Positions 55,756 through 64,000 of a stretch of 64,000 bases of DNA are shown here, piece by piece. Location: positions 1,240,001 to 1,304,000 of the forward strand of contig NZ_CP032100.1 of assembly GCF_003544815.1 (NCBI RefSeq). Reading direction: 5' to 3'. Position 1 is the stretch's first letter. Each line of letters opens with the position of its first letter. The notes under the pieces were generated by a model that did not search any database, was not told the DNA's origin, and saw nothing but the letters and a program-made list of their open reading frames with translations. The stretch is from Arcobacter suis CECT 7833. Lineage in GTDB: Bacteria; Campylobacterota; Campylobacteria; Campylobacterales; Arcobacteraceae. A program made the translations under genes and the position numbers.

Positions 55756-57597
55756 ATGAAATTATTCATTTTATTATTTATTATCTTTTATACCTCGCTT
55801 TTTTCAAGTAATTTAGATTATTTATTAGAAGAATATGACTCAACTAGTGAAAAATCATTACAAACTGTAGATGAAAAACTTGGACATGTTTATATCTATT
55901 CTCAAAAAGATATAAAATTAATGCAATATAATAAATTAAATGATATTTTAAAAGAACTTCCACTATTAAATCTAAATAAAAACCGATATGGTTTATCTTC
56001 TCTTTCTTTATCTGGAACAAAAACTACTGTTAGTGGATTTTTTAGAGTTTTTATTAATGACCATGAAGTAAGTTCACTTTATAACCAAAGTGCAGCTGTA
56101 TCTTGGGGCGATTTGCCTTTAGATTTTATTGATTATGTTGAAATTTATTATGGAGAAAGTTCTTTTTCTTTTGGAAGTGAAACAGGAATTTATTTTATTA
56201 GACTTTATACTAAAAAAGGTGTAAAAGAAAATGGAAGTGAAATAAATCTAAAAGGTTCTTCAAAAGGTTCTTCAAGTGAAAGTTTTACAAATTCAAGAAC
56301 TTTTGAAAATGGTTGGACATATCTATTTTATGGAAGCAATCAAAAAGAAAAAGAGACAAGAAAATATAAAGATGATAAATTATTAAATGATGGAACAAGA
56401 AGATATTTATATTTAGATATTAGCAATGAAAATACAGATATAAATATGGCTTACACAGATTTGAAAAAAGATACTTATATGGGAATGTCTTATGATGCAG
56501 TTCCTGATGATGGAGAGATAATAACAAAAGATTTTTTTGTTGATGTTACAAAATATTTTTTAGATGATAAATCATTAAAAACAAATGTTTCATTTGATGT
56601 TAATAATCTTGATAATGTTGAAACAAATCAAGAAGGAATGTCATTTTTGCCAGTTCGTGGAGTTAAACATTTTGATAAAGATTTAAAATTTACAAAAGTA
56701 AAAGCTAGTGTAACAAAATCTTTTGAACATAAAAATAATAACTTTTTAGCAGGATTTAGTACATCTGAAAAAAAATATACCCAAGGAAATAAAATATCTA
56801 ATGATTTTGACAAAGAAACCATTACTTCTTTGATGTTTCAAGATGATTATAAATTAACAGATGATTTAGTATTAATTGCAAATACAAAATTTGATAAATA
56901 CAAAAGAGCTGGATTTTTAGAAGATATTTCAGAAGAACTTTATCGAGTAGGGGCTATTTATACTCCTTTTGAGAGTTTTGGAATAAAAAGTTTTTATACA
57001 AAAACGTACTTACCACCATCTTTTTTTGATGTTGATTATGCTTTTTTAGATAAAAATTTAGATGTACAAAAATATAAAATTTATACTATTGAAGCAGTTT
57101 ACACAACTGAAAAATCAAAAACAAGCGTTACTCACCATGATGTTGATATAGAAGATTTTATATATTTAGAACCAAATATTGGTTTTATGAATATTGCTCA
57201 TACGATAAAAACATCAGGATACGTATATAGTTATGAATATCTTTTAAAAGAATCAAATAAAATCCAAATAAATTACTACACAACAACTTTAAGTGAAACT
57301 TTGAATAACTCAAGTAAAGGTGGTTATATCAAATATATGGGAGCGTATGATAAATTCGAGTATTTTACTTCGGTTTTATATAGAAATTCTTACAGTTATT
57401 ATGATTTACATGTGGATAATTCTTTTGATTTATCATTGGGTGCTTCGTATAATATAAATAAAAATTTAAAAGTTAGCCTAAAAGGTGAGAATCTTCTTAA
57501 TAATTCTACTGAATCTTTATATGCTGATTCAGGAAAAGCTTTTGCTTTTGCTGATTATGAAAGAAGTGCTACTCTTTCATTGAAATGGATGTTTTAA
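55756..57597 (+). CDS. TonB-dependent receptor-like outer-membrane protein
   Basis: 613 residues from the ATG at 55756 with TTAGG upstream. Signal peptide MKLFILLFIIFYTSLFSS, then a plug-like region (VYIYSQKDIKLMQYNKLNDILKELPLL, LPLDFIDYVEIYYGESSFSFGSETGIYFIRLYTKKG) and a barrel ending in SATLSLKWMF with terminal phenylalanine. The plug resembles that of TonB receptors but lacks an obvious TonB box. It is the first gene of a three-gene unit with a small periplasmic protein and a GGDEF/EAL protein, so it may act as a signalling receptor. Confidence 0.78.
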   Translation: MKLFILLFIIFYTSLFSSNLDYLLEEYDSTSEKSLQTVDEKLGHVYIYSQKDIKLMQYNKLNDILKELPLLNLNKNRYGLSSLSLSGTKTTVSGFFRVFINDHEVSSLYNQSAAVSWGDLPLDFIDYVEIYYGESSFSFGSETGIYFIRLYTKKGVKENGSEINLKGSSKGSSSESFTNSRTFENGWTYLFYGSNQKEKETRKYKDDKLLNDGTRRYLYLDISNENTDINMAYTDLKKDTYMGMSYDAVPDDGEIITKDFFVDVTKYFLDDKSLKTNVSFDVNNLDNVETNQEGMSFLPVRGVKHFDKDLKFTKVKASVTKSFEHKNNNFLAGFSTSEKKYTQGNKISNDFDKETITSLMFQDDYKLTDDLVLIANTKFDKYKRAGFLEDISEELYRVGAIYTPFESFGIKSFYTKTYLPPSFFDVDYAFLDKNLDVQKYKIYTIEAVYTTEKSKTSVTHHDVDIEDFIYLEPNIGFMNIAHTIKTSGYVYSYEYLLKESNKIQINYYTTTLSETLNNSSKGGYIKYMGAYDKFEYFTSVLYRNSYSYYDLHVDNSFDLSLGASYNINKNLKVSLKGENLLNNSTESLYADSGKAFAFADYERSATLSLKWMF

Positions 57598-58055
57598 TGA
57601 AATCTATAATATTTTTAATAACACTTATTTCATTTTTAAATGCAGAACAATATACTTTTTTAGTTAATAAATATGATAAAGAATTAGAACTTGAAGCAAA
57701 AATAATCTCAAATATTGCAACAGCATCAATAAAAAGTGAAATAAAACTTTATATTCCTGAAATTTCAAATACGGAAAAAGAGGTTTATTCAAAATTTTTT
57801 ACATTAGTCGATAATTGTGAAAACGCAAATTTTGTTTTTATAAAAAAGAGTATAGATACAAATTCTTTATGTAAAAATAATACAGATAAAATCTTTTTTA
57901 CTAATAATTATGAAAAATTATTAAATGACAAAAGATATTTAGGTGCATTTTTTTGGAATAAAAGTAGACCAAATATTACTTTTATAAAAGCTAGATTAGA
58001 AAAACAAAAAATAGAATTACCAGATGATTATGATAAATTCGTGGAAGATTTTTAA
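57597..58055 (+). CDS. Small periplasmic protein, possibly YfiR-like
   Basis: 152 residues from the ATG at 57597, which shares a base with the upstream stop. Signal peptide MKSIIFLITLISFLNAEQ. The mature part has CENANFVFIKK and KIFFTNNYEKLLNDKRYLGAFFWNKSRPNITFIKARLEKQKIEL, which by layout recalls YfiR (DUF4154) periplasmic regulators that restrain the YfiN diguanylate cyclase. C74 and C92 could form a disulfide. The similarity is faint and by eye; position between a receptor and a membrane GGDEF/EAL protein is the stronger argument. Confidence 0.5.
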   Translation: MKSIIFLITLISFLNAEQYTFLVNKYDKELELEAKIISNIATASIKSEIKLYIPEISNTEKEVYSKFFTLVDNCENANFVFIKKSIDTNSLCKNNTDKIFFTNNYEKLLNDKRYLGAFFWNKSRPNITFIKARLEKQKIELPDDYDKFVEDF

Positions 58056-59956
58056 TGAGAAAAATTTTATTTATTAAAAATCCTATTTATTTGATTTTTT
58101 TGGCTCTTTTTATATCTTTTGTTTTTTCATTATTACTTTATGGAACAATTAAATTAGAAAAAAACACAACTGAAAAAATGATTGAAATATCAACTTTTGA
58201 TGTTATCTCAATATCAAATAATAATGCTTCTTACATAGAAAAATCTTTACAATCAAGCTTAAAAAGTTATCCAAAAGAGTTAGAAACAAATTCTACTTTA
58301 CGAACTCAAATTGAAGAAAATTTGAGTTTATTATTAACTTCTAATATAAAATACGCTTATTTAATTTACAAAGACCAACGAGGAATTTTTAGATTTTTAG
58401 CAGATGGTGCAAAAGAGAATGAAAAGGCTTTTTTTAATCAAAAATTTGACATAGATAATTCAAGATGGTTAGAAATTTTTGAAACAAAAAAACCACTTAT
58501 TATTGAACATGGTTTTTCACAACAATTATCTATTACATATTTAGTTCCAATTTTGAAAAACAATGAAGTTGAACTTATTTTGGCAGTGGATTTTTCAATT
58601 AAAAAAATTGAAGATATAAATAAAATACTCAATTGGATGCAATATTCAATTATTGCTATCATTTTTATCGTTGTAGTTTTTTTGATTCTTTTATTGATTC
58701 AAACTTTTAAATATATTGCTATTAAAAAAAGCGCTTTTACTGATAAATTAACAGGAGTTTATAATCGAAATTATTTACAAGAATCAGAAAATTTTATAAA
58801 TTTAAATGATTATATATTAGCAACTTTAGATATTGATCATTTTAAAGTTGTAAATGATACTTATGGACATTATGTTGGAGATAAAATCCTAAGTCAGACT
58901 GCTCAAATAATTACTTCAACGGTTAGAATAAAAGAAGATATTGTTATTAGATATGGTGGAGAAGAGTTTGTAATTTTGGCAAAAATTAATCGAAATGACA
59001 ATATAAGTGCTTTAAATGTAATAGAAAGAATTTTTAGAAATATCCAAAATACTGAGTTTTATATCAATAATCAAGAGTTTATAAATGTAACTGTATCTAT
59101 TGGTGTAAATCTTGTACCTTATAAATCAAGAAGTTTTTCTGATGCTTTTAGATTAGCTGATCTTGCTTTATATAATGCAAAAAATAAAGGTAGAAATAAT
59201 ATTGAAATTTATGATGAACGAGAAAACAAATACAATGATTTATCTATTTCAATAAATGAAATAAAAGATGCAATAGAAAAAAAACAGGTTATTTGCTATT
59301 ATCAAGAAATTATAGATACTGAAACTTTAGAAATTTCTCATTATGAAGCATTACTTAGAATTATAGATAAAAATGGAAACATAATTTTGCCAGAAAAAAT
59401 TTTACCAATTATAAAAGGTACTTTTATTCTACGAAATATCACAAAAACTATTTTAAAAATTTGTTATAAAAAATTACAAGAACAAAAAGATATAAAAATC
59501 AATATAAATTTAAATCCAAAAGATATTATTGATAGTTCAATTCTTCTAATTTTAAAGAATTTTGCTTTAGAAGAAAATATTTCAAATAGATTAGGTTTAG
59601 AAATTGTTGAAAGCGAAGATTTAATAAATTCTAAAGATGCAAAAGATAATTTATTGATGTTAAAAAAGTTAGGTTATAAAATATTTATTGATGATTTTGG
59701 AAGTGGATATTCAAATTTTATTTATTTAACAGAAATAAAAACCGACTATATAAAAATTGATGGAAGCATTATAAGTAAAATTCTAGATGATAAAATATCT
59801 TTTCTTTTAGTAAAAAGTATTGTTGAATTTGCAAAAGAGGCTGATATAAAAGTTATAGCTGAATATGTAAGTAGCAAAGAGATTTTTGAAATTGTAAAAA
59901 TACTTGGGATTGATTATGCTCAAGGATATTATTTTTCTATTCCTGAAGAAATTTAA
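58055..59956 (+). CDS. Membrane-bound GGDEF-EAL c-di-GMP protein
   Basis: 633 residues. Two helices (PIYLIFLALFISFVFSLLLYG and YSIIAIIFIVVVFLILLLIQTF) enclose a periplasmic sensor of about 165 residues. The GGDEF domain carries R299-Y-G-G-E-E-F305, so synthesis may be possible. The RxxD inhibition site is not canonical (IKED). The EAL domain has E431-A-L, IDDFGSGYSNF, DYIKIDGS, IKVIAEYV and AQGYYFS, so hydrolysis is likely. Its start overlaps the stop of the periplasmic protein gene by one base. The balance of the two activities is not predictable. Confidence 0.9.
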   Translation: MRKILFIKNPIYLIFLALFISFVFSLLLYGTIKLEKNTTEKMIEISTFDVISISNNNASYIEKSLQSSLKSYPKELETNSTLRTQIEENLSLLLTSNIKYAYLIYKDQRGIFRFLADGAKENEKAFFNQKFDIDNSRWLEIFETKKPLIIEHGFSQQLSITYLVPILKNNEVELILAVDFSIKKIEDINKILNWMQYSIIAIIFIVVVFLILLLIQTFKYIAIKKSAFTDKLTGVYNRNYLQESENFINLNDYILATLDIDHFKVVNDTYGHYVGDKILSQTAQIITSTVRIKEDIVIRYGGEEFVILAKINRNDNISALNVIERIFRNIQNTEFYINNQEFINVTVSIGVNLVPYKSRSFSDAFRLADLALYNAKNKGRNNIEIYDERENKYNDLSISINEIKDAIEKKQVICYYQEIIDTETLEISHYEALLRIIDKNGNIILPEKILPIIKGTFILRNITKTILKICYKKLQEQKDIKININLNPKDIIDSSILLILKNFALEENISNRLGLEIVESEDLINSKDAKDNLLMLKKLGYKIFIDDFGSGYSNFIYLTEIKTDYIKIDGSIISKILDDKISFLLVKSIVEFAKEADIKVIAEYVSSKEIFEIVKILGIDYAQGYYFSIPEEI

Positions 59957-60037
59957 AATTAATTAAATCATCAAACCGTAATTTAATCATTGTTTTAGTA
60001 AAATAAAGACTTATTTTTAGAAAAACGGAGAATTATT

Positions 60038-61735
60038 ATGAGAATGACTGGCGCAAAAATGGTTGTAGAATCATTACATCAAGAAGGGGTTGAAGTAGTA
60101 TTTGGATACCCTGGAGGCGCTATTATGAACGTCTATGATGAAATATATAAACAAAACTATTTTCAACACATTCTAAATAGACATGAACAAGCTTCAATAA
60201 TTGCAGCAGAAGGATATGCAAGAGCTACTGGAAAAGTTGGAGTTTCAATTGTAACTAGCGGACCTGGATTTACAAACGCAGTAACTGGATTAGCAGATGC
60301 TTATATGGATTCTATTCCATTGGTTGTAATTTCAGGACAAGTTCCAACAACAATTATTGGTTCTGATGGTTTTCAAGAAATTGATGCTGTTGGGATTTCA
60401 AGACCTTGTACAAAACATAATTATTTAGTTAATAGAATTGAAGATTTACCAAGAATTATTAAAGAGGCGTTTCATATAGCAAGCACTGGAAGACCAGGAC
60501 CTGTACATGTGGATATTCCAAAAGATATTACAGCTCAAGTTGCAGAATTTATTTATCCAAAAGAGATAAATTTACCAACATACAAACCAACTGTTAATTA
60601 CAATAAAAAACAGTTAAAAAGAGCAATGGAAGCAATTGCAAATGCTAAAAAACCTTTACTTTATGTTGGTGGTGGAGCTGTTTTATCAAACTGTGCATTT
60701 GAAATTAGAGAATTAGCAAAAAAACTAAATATTCCAGCAGTTGAAACATTAATGGCAAGAGGTGTAATGGGCGATGAAAATCCATTATTTTTTGGAATGT
60801 TAGGAATGCATGGAGAGTTTTCAGCAAATATGGCTGCTCATGAAACAGATTTATTAATCTCTTTAGGTGCTAGATTTGATGATAGGGTAACAGGAAGACT
60901 TGATGAGTTTGCTTCAAAAGCAAAAATTATTCATGTTGATATTGATCCAACTTCTATTGCAAAACTTGTAGTTCCTGATTATCCAATAGTTGGGGATTTA
61001 AAAATCACAGTTAAAGCTATGATTGAATCTATTGAAGAAAATGAATTTAATGATTATTCAAATTGGGTTGAATTATTAAGAGATTATAGAGAAAAAGAGC
61101 CTTTAAGATATATTGATTCAAATGAAGTTATTAAACCTCAATGGCCAATTCAAAGAGTAGGGCATTTATTAGGTGCAAAAGCTATTATTTCTACAGATGT
61201 TGGACAACATCAAATGTGGACAGCTCAGTTTTATCCATTTTCATATCCAAGACAATGGATTACATCTGGTGGTTTAGGAACTATGGGATTTGGATTACCA
61301 GCTGCTATGGGAGTTGCTCGAGCTTTAAAAGGAACTGATAAAGTTTCTATTAACTTTACAGGTGATGGTTCGATTTTGATGAATATTCAAGAACTTATGA
61401 CTTGTGTTGAATATGAATTGCCAGTTATTAATATAATTCTAAATAACAACTATTTAGGAATGGTTAGACAATGGCAAACAATGTTCTATGAAAACAGATT
61501 ATCACAAACTGACTTATCAGCTCAACCAAACTTTAAAATGCTTGTTGAAGCTTTTGGAGGACTAGGTTACAGAGTTACAACAAAAGAAGAGTTTGATGCT
61601 GCTTTAAAAGACGCTGTTGAGAAAAAAAGACCAGCAATGATAGAAGTTGTTGTTGCTAGAAATGAAGAGGTATTACCAATGGTTCCAAATGGTCATGCAT
61701 TAAATGAAATGACATTAATTGAAGGAGGAAAATAA
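60038..61735 (+). CDS. ilvB: Acetolactate synthase, large subunit
   Basis: Condenses two pyruvates (or pyruvate and 2-oxobutyrate) in branched-chain amino acid synthesis. 565 residues. ThDP-enzyme features: FGYPGGAIMNVYDEIY, the catalytic glutamate in LNRHEQASIIAAEGYARATGKVG, GARFDDRVTG, and the ThDP-binding FTGDGSILMNIQELMTCVEYELPVINIILNN. The C-terminus overlaps ilvN by one base. ATG at 60038 with CGGAGAA upstream. No attenuator-like leader peptide is seen. Confidence 0.97.
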   Translation: MRMTGAKMVVESLHQEGVEVVFGYPGGAIMNVYDEIYKQNYFQHILNRHEQASIIAAEGYARATGKVGVSIVTSGPGFTNAVTGLADAYMDSIPLVVISGQVPTTIIGSDGFQEIDAVGISRPCTKHNYLVNRIEDLPRIIKEAFHIASTGRPGPVHVDIPKDITAQVAEFIYPKEINLPTYKPTVNYNKKQLKRAMEAIANAKKPLLYVGGGAVLSNCAFEIRELAKKLNIPAVETLMARGVMGDENPLFFGMLGMHGEFSANMAAHETDLLISLGARFDDRVTGRLDEFASKAKIIHVDIDPTSIAKLVVPDYPIVGDLKITVKAMIESIEENEFNDYSNWVELLRDYREKEPLRYIDSNEVIKPQWPIQRVGHLLGAKAIISTDVGQHQMWTAQFYPFSYPRQWITSGGLGTMGFGLPAAMGVARALKGTDKVSINFTGDGSILMNIQELMTCVEYELPVINIILNNNYLGMVRQWQTMFYENRLSQTDLSAQPNFKMLVEAFGGLGYRVTTKEEFDAALKDAVEKKRPAMIEVVVARNEEVLPMVPNGHALNEMTLIEGGK

Positions 61736-62232
61736 TGAACAATTTTAATCACTACTACGACTCAGAAATATCAAGACAGGTAATATCTGTAATTGTATTA
61801 AATGAGCATAATGTATTATCAAGAATTGTTGGATTATTTTCAGCGCGAGGTTACAATATTGACTCATTAACTGTCGCTCCAATTACAGATAGTCAATATT
61901 CAAGAATGACGATTGTAACAACTGGTGATAAAAGAGTGATAGATCAAATTGTTAAACAATTAAATAAATTAATTCCAGTATTAAGAGTAAATGAACATAA
62001 AAATGTTATTGAAAAAGATACAGTTTTAATGAAATTTTCAATTGATAATAATTTATCAGATATTGATGTTATTGCACGAGCATATCATGGTTCGATTCAA
62101 AATGTTACAGATGAAGCAATTATCGTTTCAGCAACTGATTCAAGTGCAAGAATTATGAATTTTATAAAAGTTATGCAAAAATTTAATCCACTTGAAGTTG
62201 TAAGAAGTGGAATTGTTGCAATGGAAAGATAA
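61735..62232 (+). CDS. ilvN: Acetolactate synthase, small regulatory subunit
   Basis: 165-residue regulatory subunit; its ACT domains bind valine for feedback control and stimulate IlvB. N-terminal ACT: QVISVIVLNEHNVLSRIVGLFSARGYNIDSLTVAPI. The C-terminal domain includes ARAYHGSIQNVTDEAIIVSATDSSARIMNF. Length is typical. Same operon as ilvB, followed by a terminator that overlaps its stop. Confidence 0.95.
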   Translation: MNNFNHYYDSEISRQVISVIVLNEHNVLSRIVGLFSARGYNIDSLTVAPITDSQYSRMTIVTTGDKRVIDQIVKQLNKLIPVLRVNEHKNVIEKDTVLMKFSIDNNLSDIDVIARAYHGSIQNVTDEAIIVSATDSSARIMNFIKVMQKFNPLEVVRSGIVAMER

Positions 62233-62251
62233 GAGTTTTTACTCTTATCTT
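62226..62251 (+). terminator. Terminator after ilvN
   Basis: Perfect 11-bp stem AAGATAAGAGT (62226-62236), loop TTTT, ACTCTTATCTT (62241-62251), then ATTCTT. It includes the ilvN stop codon and separates the ilv genes from lpxD. Confidence 0.65.
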
Positions 62252-62274
62252 ATTCTTAATAATAAGGATAAAAA

Positions 62275-63228
62275 ATGACTCTTAAAGAGATTACAGATTT
62301 TATTGGTATAAATTGCCAAGAAGAAAAAAAAGAGATTACAGGTTTAAATACTTTACTAGATTCAAATGAAAATCAACTTACTTTTTTAGAAAATAAAAAA
62401 TATATCAACGATTTAAAAAAAACAAAAGCAGCAGCTGTTTTAGTGACACCTGAAAATGCTAGTGAAGTTCCTTCTGGAACTATTGCTTTAGTTTGTGATG
62501 AACCATATTTGAATTTAGCAAAAATAAGTAAACTTTTTGCTCCAAATGTTGTAGAAACAAATGGTTCTGAACCTTTAATTGGTGACAAAACAACTGTTAT
62601 GCCAAATGTTTATATAGGAAAAGATTCAGTTATTGGAAGTGATTGCACAATTATGGCAGGAGCTTTTATAGGTGATAATGTAAAAATAGGAAATAACACT
62701 ATTATTTATCCAAATGTTACGATTTATAGGGATTGTACAGTAGGAAATGATTGTATTATTCATGCAGGAACTGTTATTGGAAGTGATGGTTTTGGTTTTG
62801 CAAATACAAAAGATGGAAAATATATTAAAATTTATCAAAATGGAAATGTAATTATTGGAAATGATGTTGAAATTGGTTCAAATTCTTCAATAGACAGAGC
62901 AGTTTTTAATTCAACAATAATTGAAGATGGTGTAAGAATTGATAATCTTGTACATATAGGGCACAATTGTAAAATAAGTAGAGGATCAATTTTAGTTGCT
63001 CAAGTTGGTCTTTCAGGCTCAACTATTTTAAATCCTTATGTAATAATGGGTGGACAAAGTGGAACAGCTGGACATTTAGAAATTGCAGCATTTACAACAA
63101 TTGCAGCTCGTGGTGGAGTTACAAAAAGTATAACTGAACCTAAAAAATCGTGGGCAGGTTTTCCTTTATTTGAGCATAGAGAATGGCTTAAATTACAAGG
63201 AAAAATATCAAATTTATTAAAAAAGTAA
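62275..63228 (+). CDS. lpxD: UDP-3-O-(3-hydroxyacyl)glucosamine N-acyltransferase
   Basis: Third step of lipid A synthesis. 317 residues: an N-terminal uridine-binding domain (about 1-100), then a left-handed beta-helix of hexapeptide repeats (VIGSDCTIMAGAFIGDNVKIGNNTIIYP and on), with catalytic-histidine region HIGHNCKISRG, and the C-terminal helices VTKSITEPKKSWAGFPLFEHREWLKLQGKIS. ATG at 62275 behind AAGGA. It is followed within about 10 bases by the ftsK-like gene. Confidence 0.95.
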   Translation: MTLKEITDFIGINCQEEKKEITGLNTLLDSNENQLTFLENKKYINDLKKTKAAAVLVTPENASEVPSGTIALVCDEPYLNLAKISKLFAPNVVETNGSEPLIGDKTTVMPNVYIGKDSVIGSDCTIMAGAFIGDNVKIGNNTIIYPNVTIYRDCTVGNDCIIHAGTVIGSDGFGFANTKDGKYIKIYQNGNVIIGNDVEIGSNSSIDRAVFNSTIIEDGVRIDNLVHIGHNCKISRGSILVAQVGLSGSTILNPYVIMGGQSGTAGHLEIAAFTTIAARGGVTKSITEPKKSWAGFPLFEHREWLKLQGKISNLLKK

Positions 63229-63238
63229 AGGCTTTATC

Positions 63239-64000
63239 ATAGCAAAAAAAATCATATCATTAATCTTTTTATTTATCATTATTTATTTCCAATTTTCCAC
63301 TTTTGAAAGTGGTCAAGATGTAGTTGGAAATGTTGGATATGTTTTTTCAGATTATTCACATAAATATTTTGGATATTTATCGTATGTAAGTTTATTTTTA
63401 TTTATCTATATTTTATATATTATAAATTTTAAAAATATAAAACAAAGAGATTTAGTTTTAAATATATTAGTTGTATTTTTATTACTTTTTGTATCTTTGA
63501 TTTTACAAGCATTACTTATTGAAAATCCTTATTTAAGGGGAGAAATAGGTAATATTTTAGTTGATAGTTTAAGTCCAATAATTGGACGAGCTGGACTTTA
63601 CTTTTTTGTTTTAGTAGGATTTATAATTTCTACTTTAGTTTTATTCGAAAATTCTGAGTTTGATTTATCTGATTTAAAAAAATTTAAAAACAAAATAAAA
63701 CTAAGAAATAGTTTGGATATTAAAAAAATAGAAAACAAAAAAAGAGAAAGAAGAAATGAAGAGATTAACCAAACTATCTATAAAAATATAGAGAAAAAAT
63801 TAGATAAAAATATTTCAGAAATAAAAGCAATTGAATCTAATGCTAAAAAAATTGTTCCTCAAGTTTTAGAAAAAAAAGAAGAAGCAAAAGAAGAAGAATT
63901 TTTTGAAGATTCATTATTTGATGAAAAATATGTAGAAAAAACAAGTGGTGAATCACACAATTTGATAGTTGAAGAATTAGAAGAAAATAAAAAATTATTA
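63239..64000 (+). CDS. ftsK: FtsK-like DNA translocase, N-terminal part (runs off the window)
   Basis: An open frame of at least 254 codons continues past the window. It has helices (IISLIFLFIIIYFQF, YLSYVSLFLFIYILYII, LNILVVFLLLFVSLILQALL and GRAGLYFFVLVGFIISTLVLF) and then a charged linker rich in K and E, the layout of the FtsK N-terminal membrane domain. SPIIGRAGLY fits that family. No ATG, GTG or TTG occurs in the frame between the last stop (63218-63220) and the first helix. ATA at 63239, with AAAGG seven bases upstream, is the best start. The call on family is moderate because the motor domain is outside. Confidence 0.65.
   Translation, partial: MAKKIISLIFLFIIIYFQFSTFESGQDVVGNVGYVFSDYSHKYFGYLSYVSLFLFIYILYIINFKNIKQRDLVLNILVVFLLLFVSLILQALLIENPYLRGEIGNILVDSLSPIIGRAGLYFFVLVGFIISTLVLFENSEFDLSDLKKFKNKIKLRNSLDIKKIENKKRERRNEEINQTIYKNIEKKLDKNISEIKAIESNAKKIVPQVLEKKEEAKEEEFFEDSLFDEKYVEKTSGESHNLIVEELEENKKLL

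Noticed and set aside
59957-60037. Attenuator leader before ilvB
   Set aside because: No small reading frame rich in Ile, Leu or Val codons and no competing hairpins can be seen.

Overview
The window is AT-rich, densely coded DNA from a Campylobacterota genome, most likely the Arcobacter/Aliarcobacter group. The assignment rests on gene content and order: a cbpA-hspR pair, monomeric isocitrate dehydrogenase, a UPF0323 lipoprotein followed by a glutathionylspermidine-synthase-like gene (as I recall from Campylobacter), many TTG starts, and abundant sensory and TonB genes. No plasmid or phage backbone is visible. Species-level assignment is not possible from the sequence alone.

Layout. 1-3.6 kb: end of a DUF748 gene, dapE, and a HipA/HipB-type toxin-antitoxin pair with a symmetric operator. 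3.6-7.8 kb: hspR and cbpA behind a HAIR-like operator, and a CheY/CheC/histidine-kinase operon. 7.9-12.3 kb: rhodanese-like protein, MnmC2-type oxidoreductase, L,D-transpeptidase, acyltransferase. 12.5-17 kb: tRNA-Leu, HU, class II aldolase-like, rsmH with an FtsL-like partner, a NlpC/P60 lipoprotein, and a cytochrome c behind a CRP/FNR-type site. 17-24.3 kb: a tight glutamate mutase operon (glmS-glmE-glmL) ending in an adenylate-forming ligase, then a metal-binding HMA protein and icd. 24.4-33.2 kb: envelope genes mltG, an AsmA-like giant, a LolC/E-like permease, secA, lolA, then RNase P RNA. 33.3-40.3 kb: broken Mrr-like nuclease, lysozyme-like protein, UPF0323 pair, MCP, a Cys-rich microprotein, aroE, a methyltransferase. 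40.3-45.3 kb: pgeF, purU, trmL, and a two-component system with a UmuD-like S24 peptidase and rlmF. 45.3-50.2 kb: a complete TonB uptake operon (receptor, PepSY protein, exbB, exbD, tonB). 50.3-55 kb: sbcD and a decaying sbcC truncated by a degenerate IS3-family element, which joins it to the tail of a DCC-family gene. 55-60 kb: an Nmad2-domain protein and a three-gene module of TonB receptor, small periplasmic protein and membrane GGDEF/EAL protein. 60-64 kb: ilvB, ilvN, lpxD and the start of an ftsK-like gene with no standard start codon.

The features that most deserve attention are the receptor/periplasmic/GGDEF-EAL module, the glutamate mutase operon with its ligase, the IS scar at sbcC with a perfect palindrome inserted in the transposase, the symmetric hip operator, the overlapping 5' ends of mltG and the AsmA-like gene, and the stand-alone UmuD-like peptidase.
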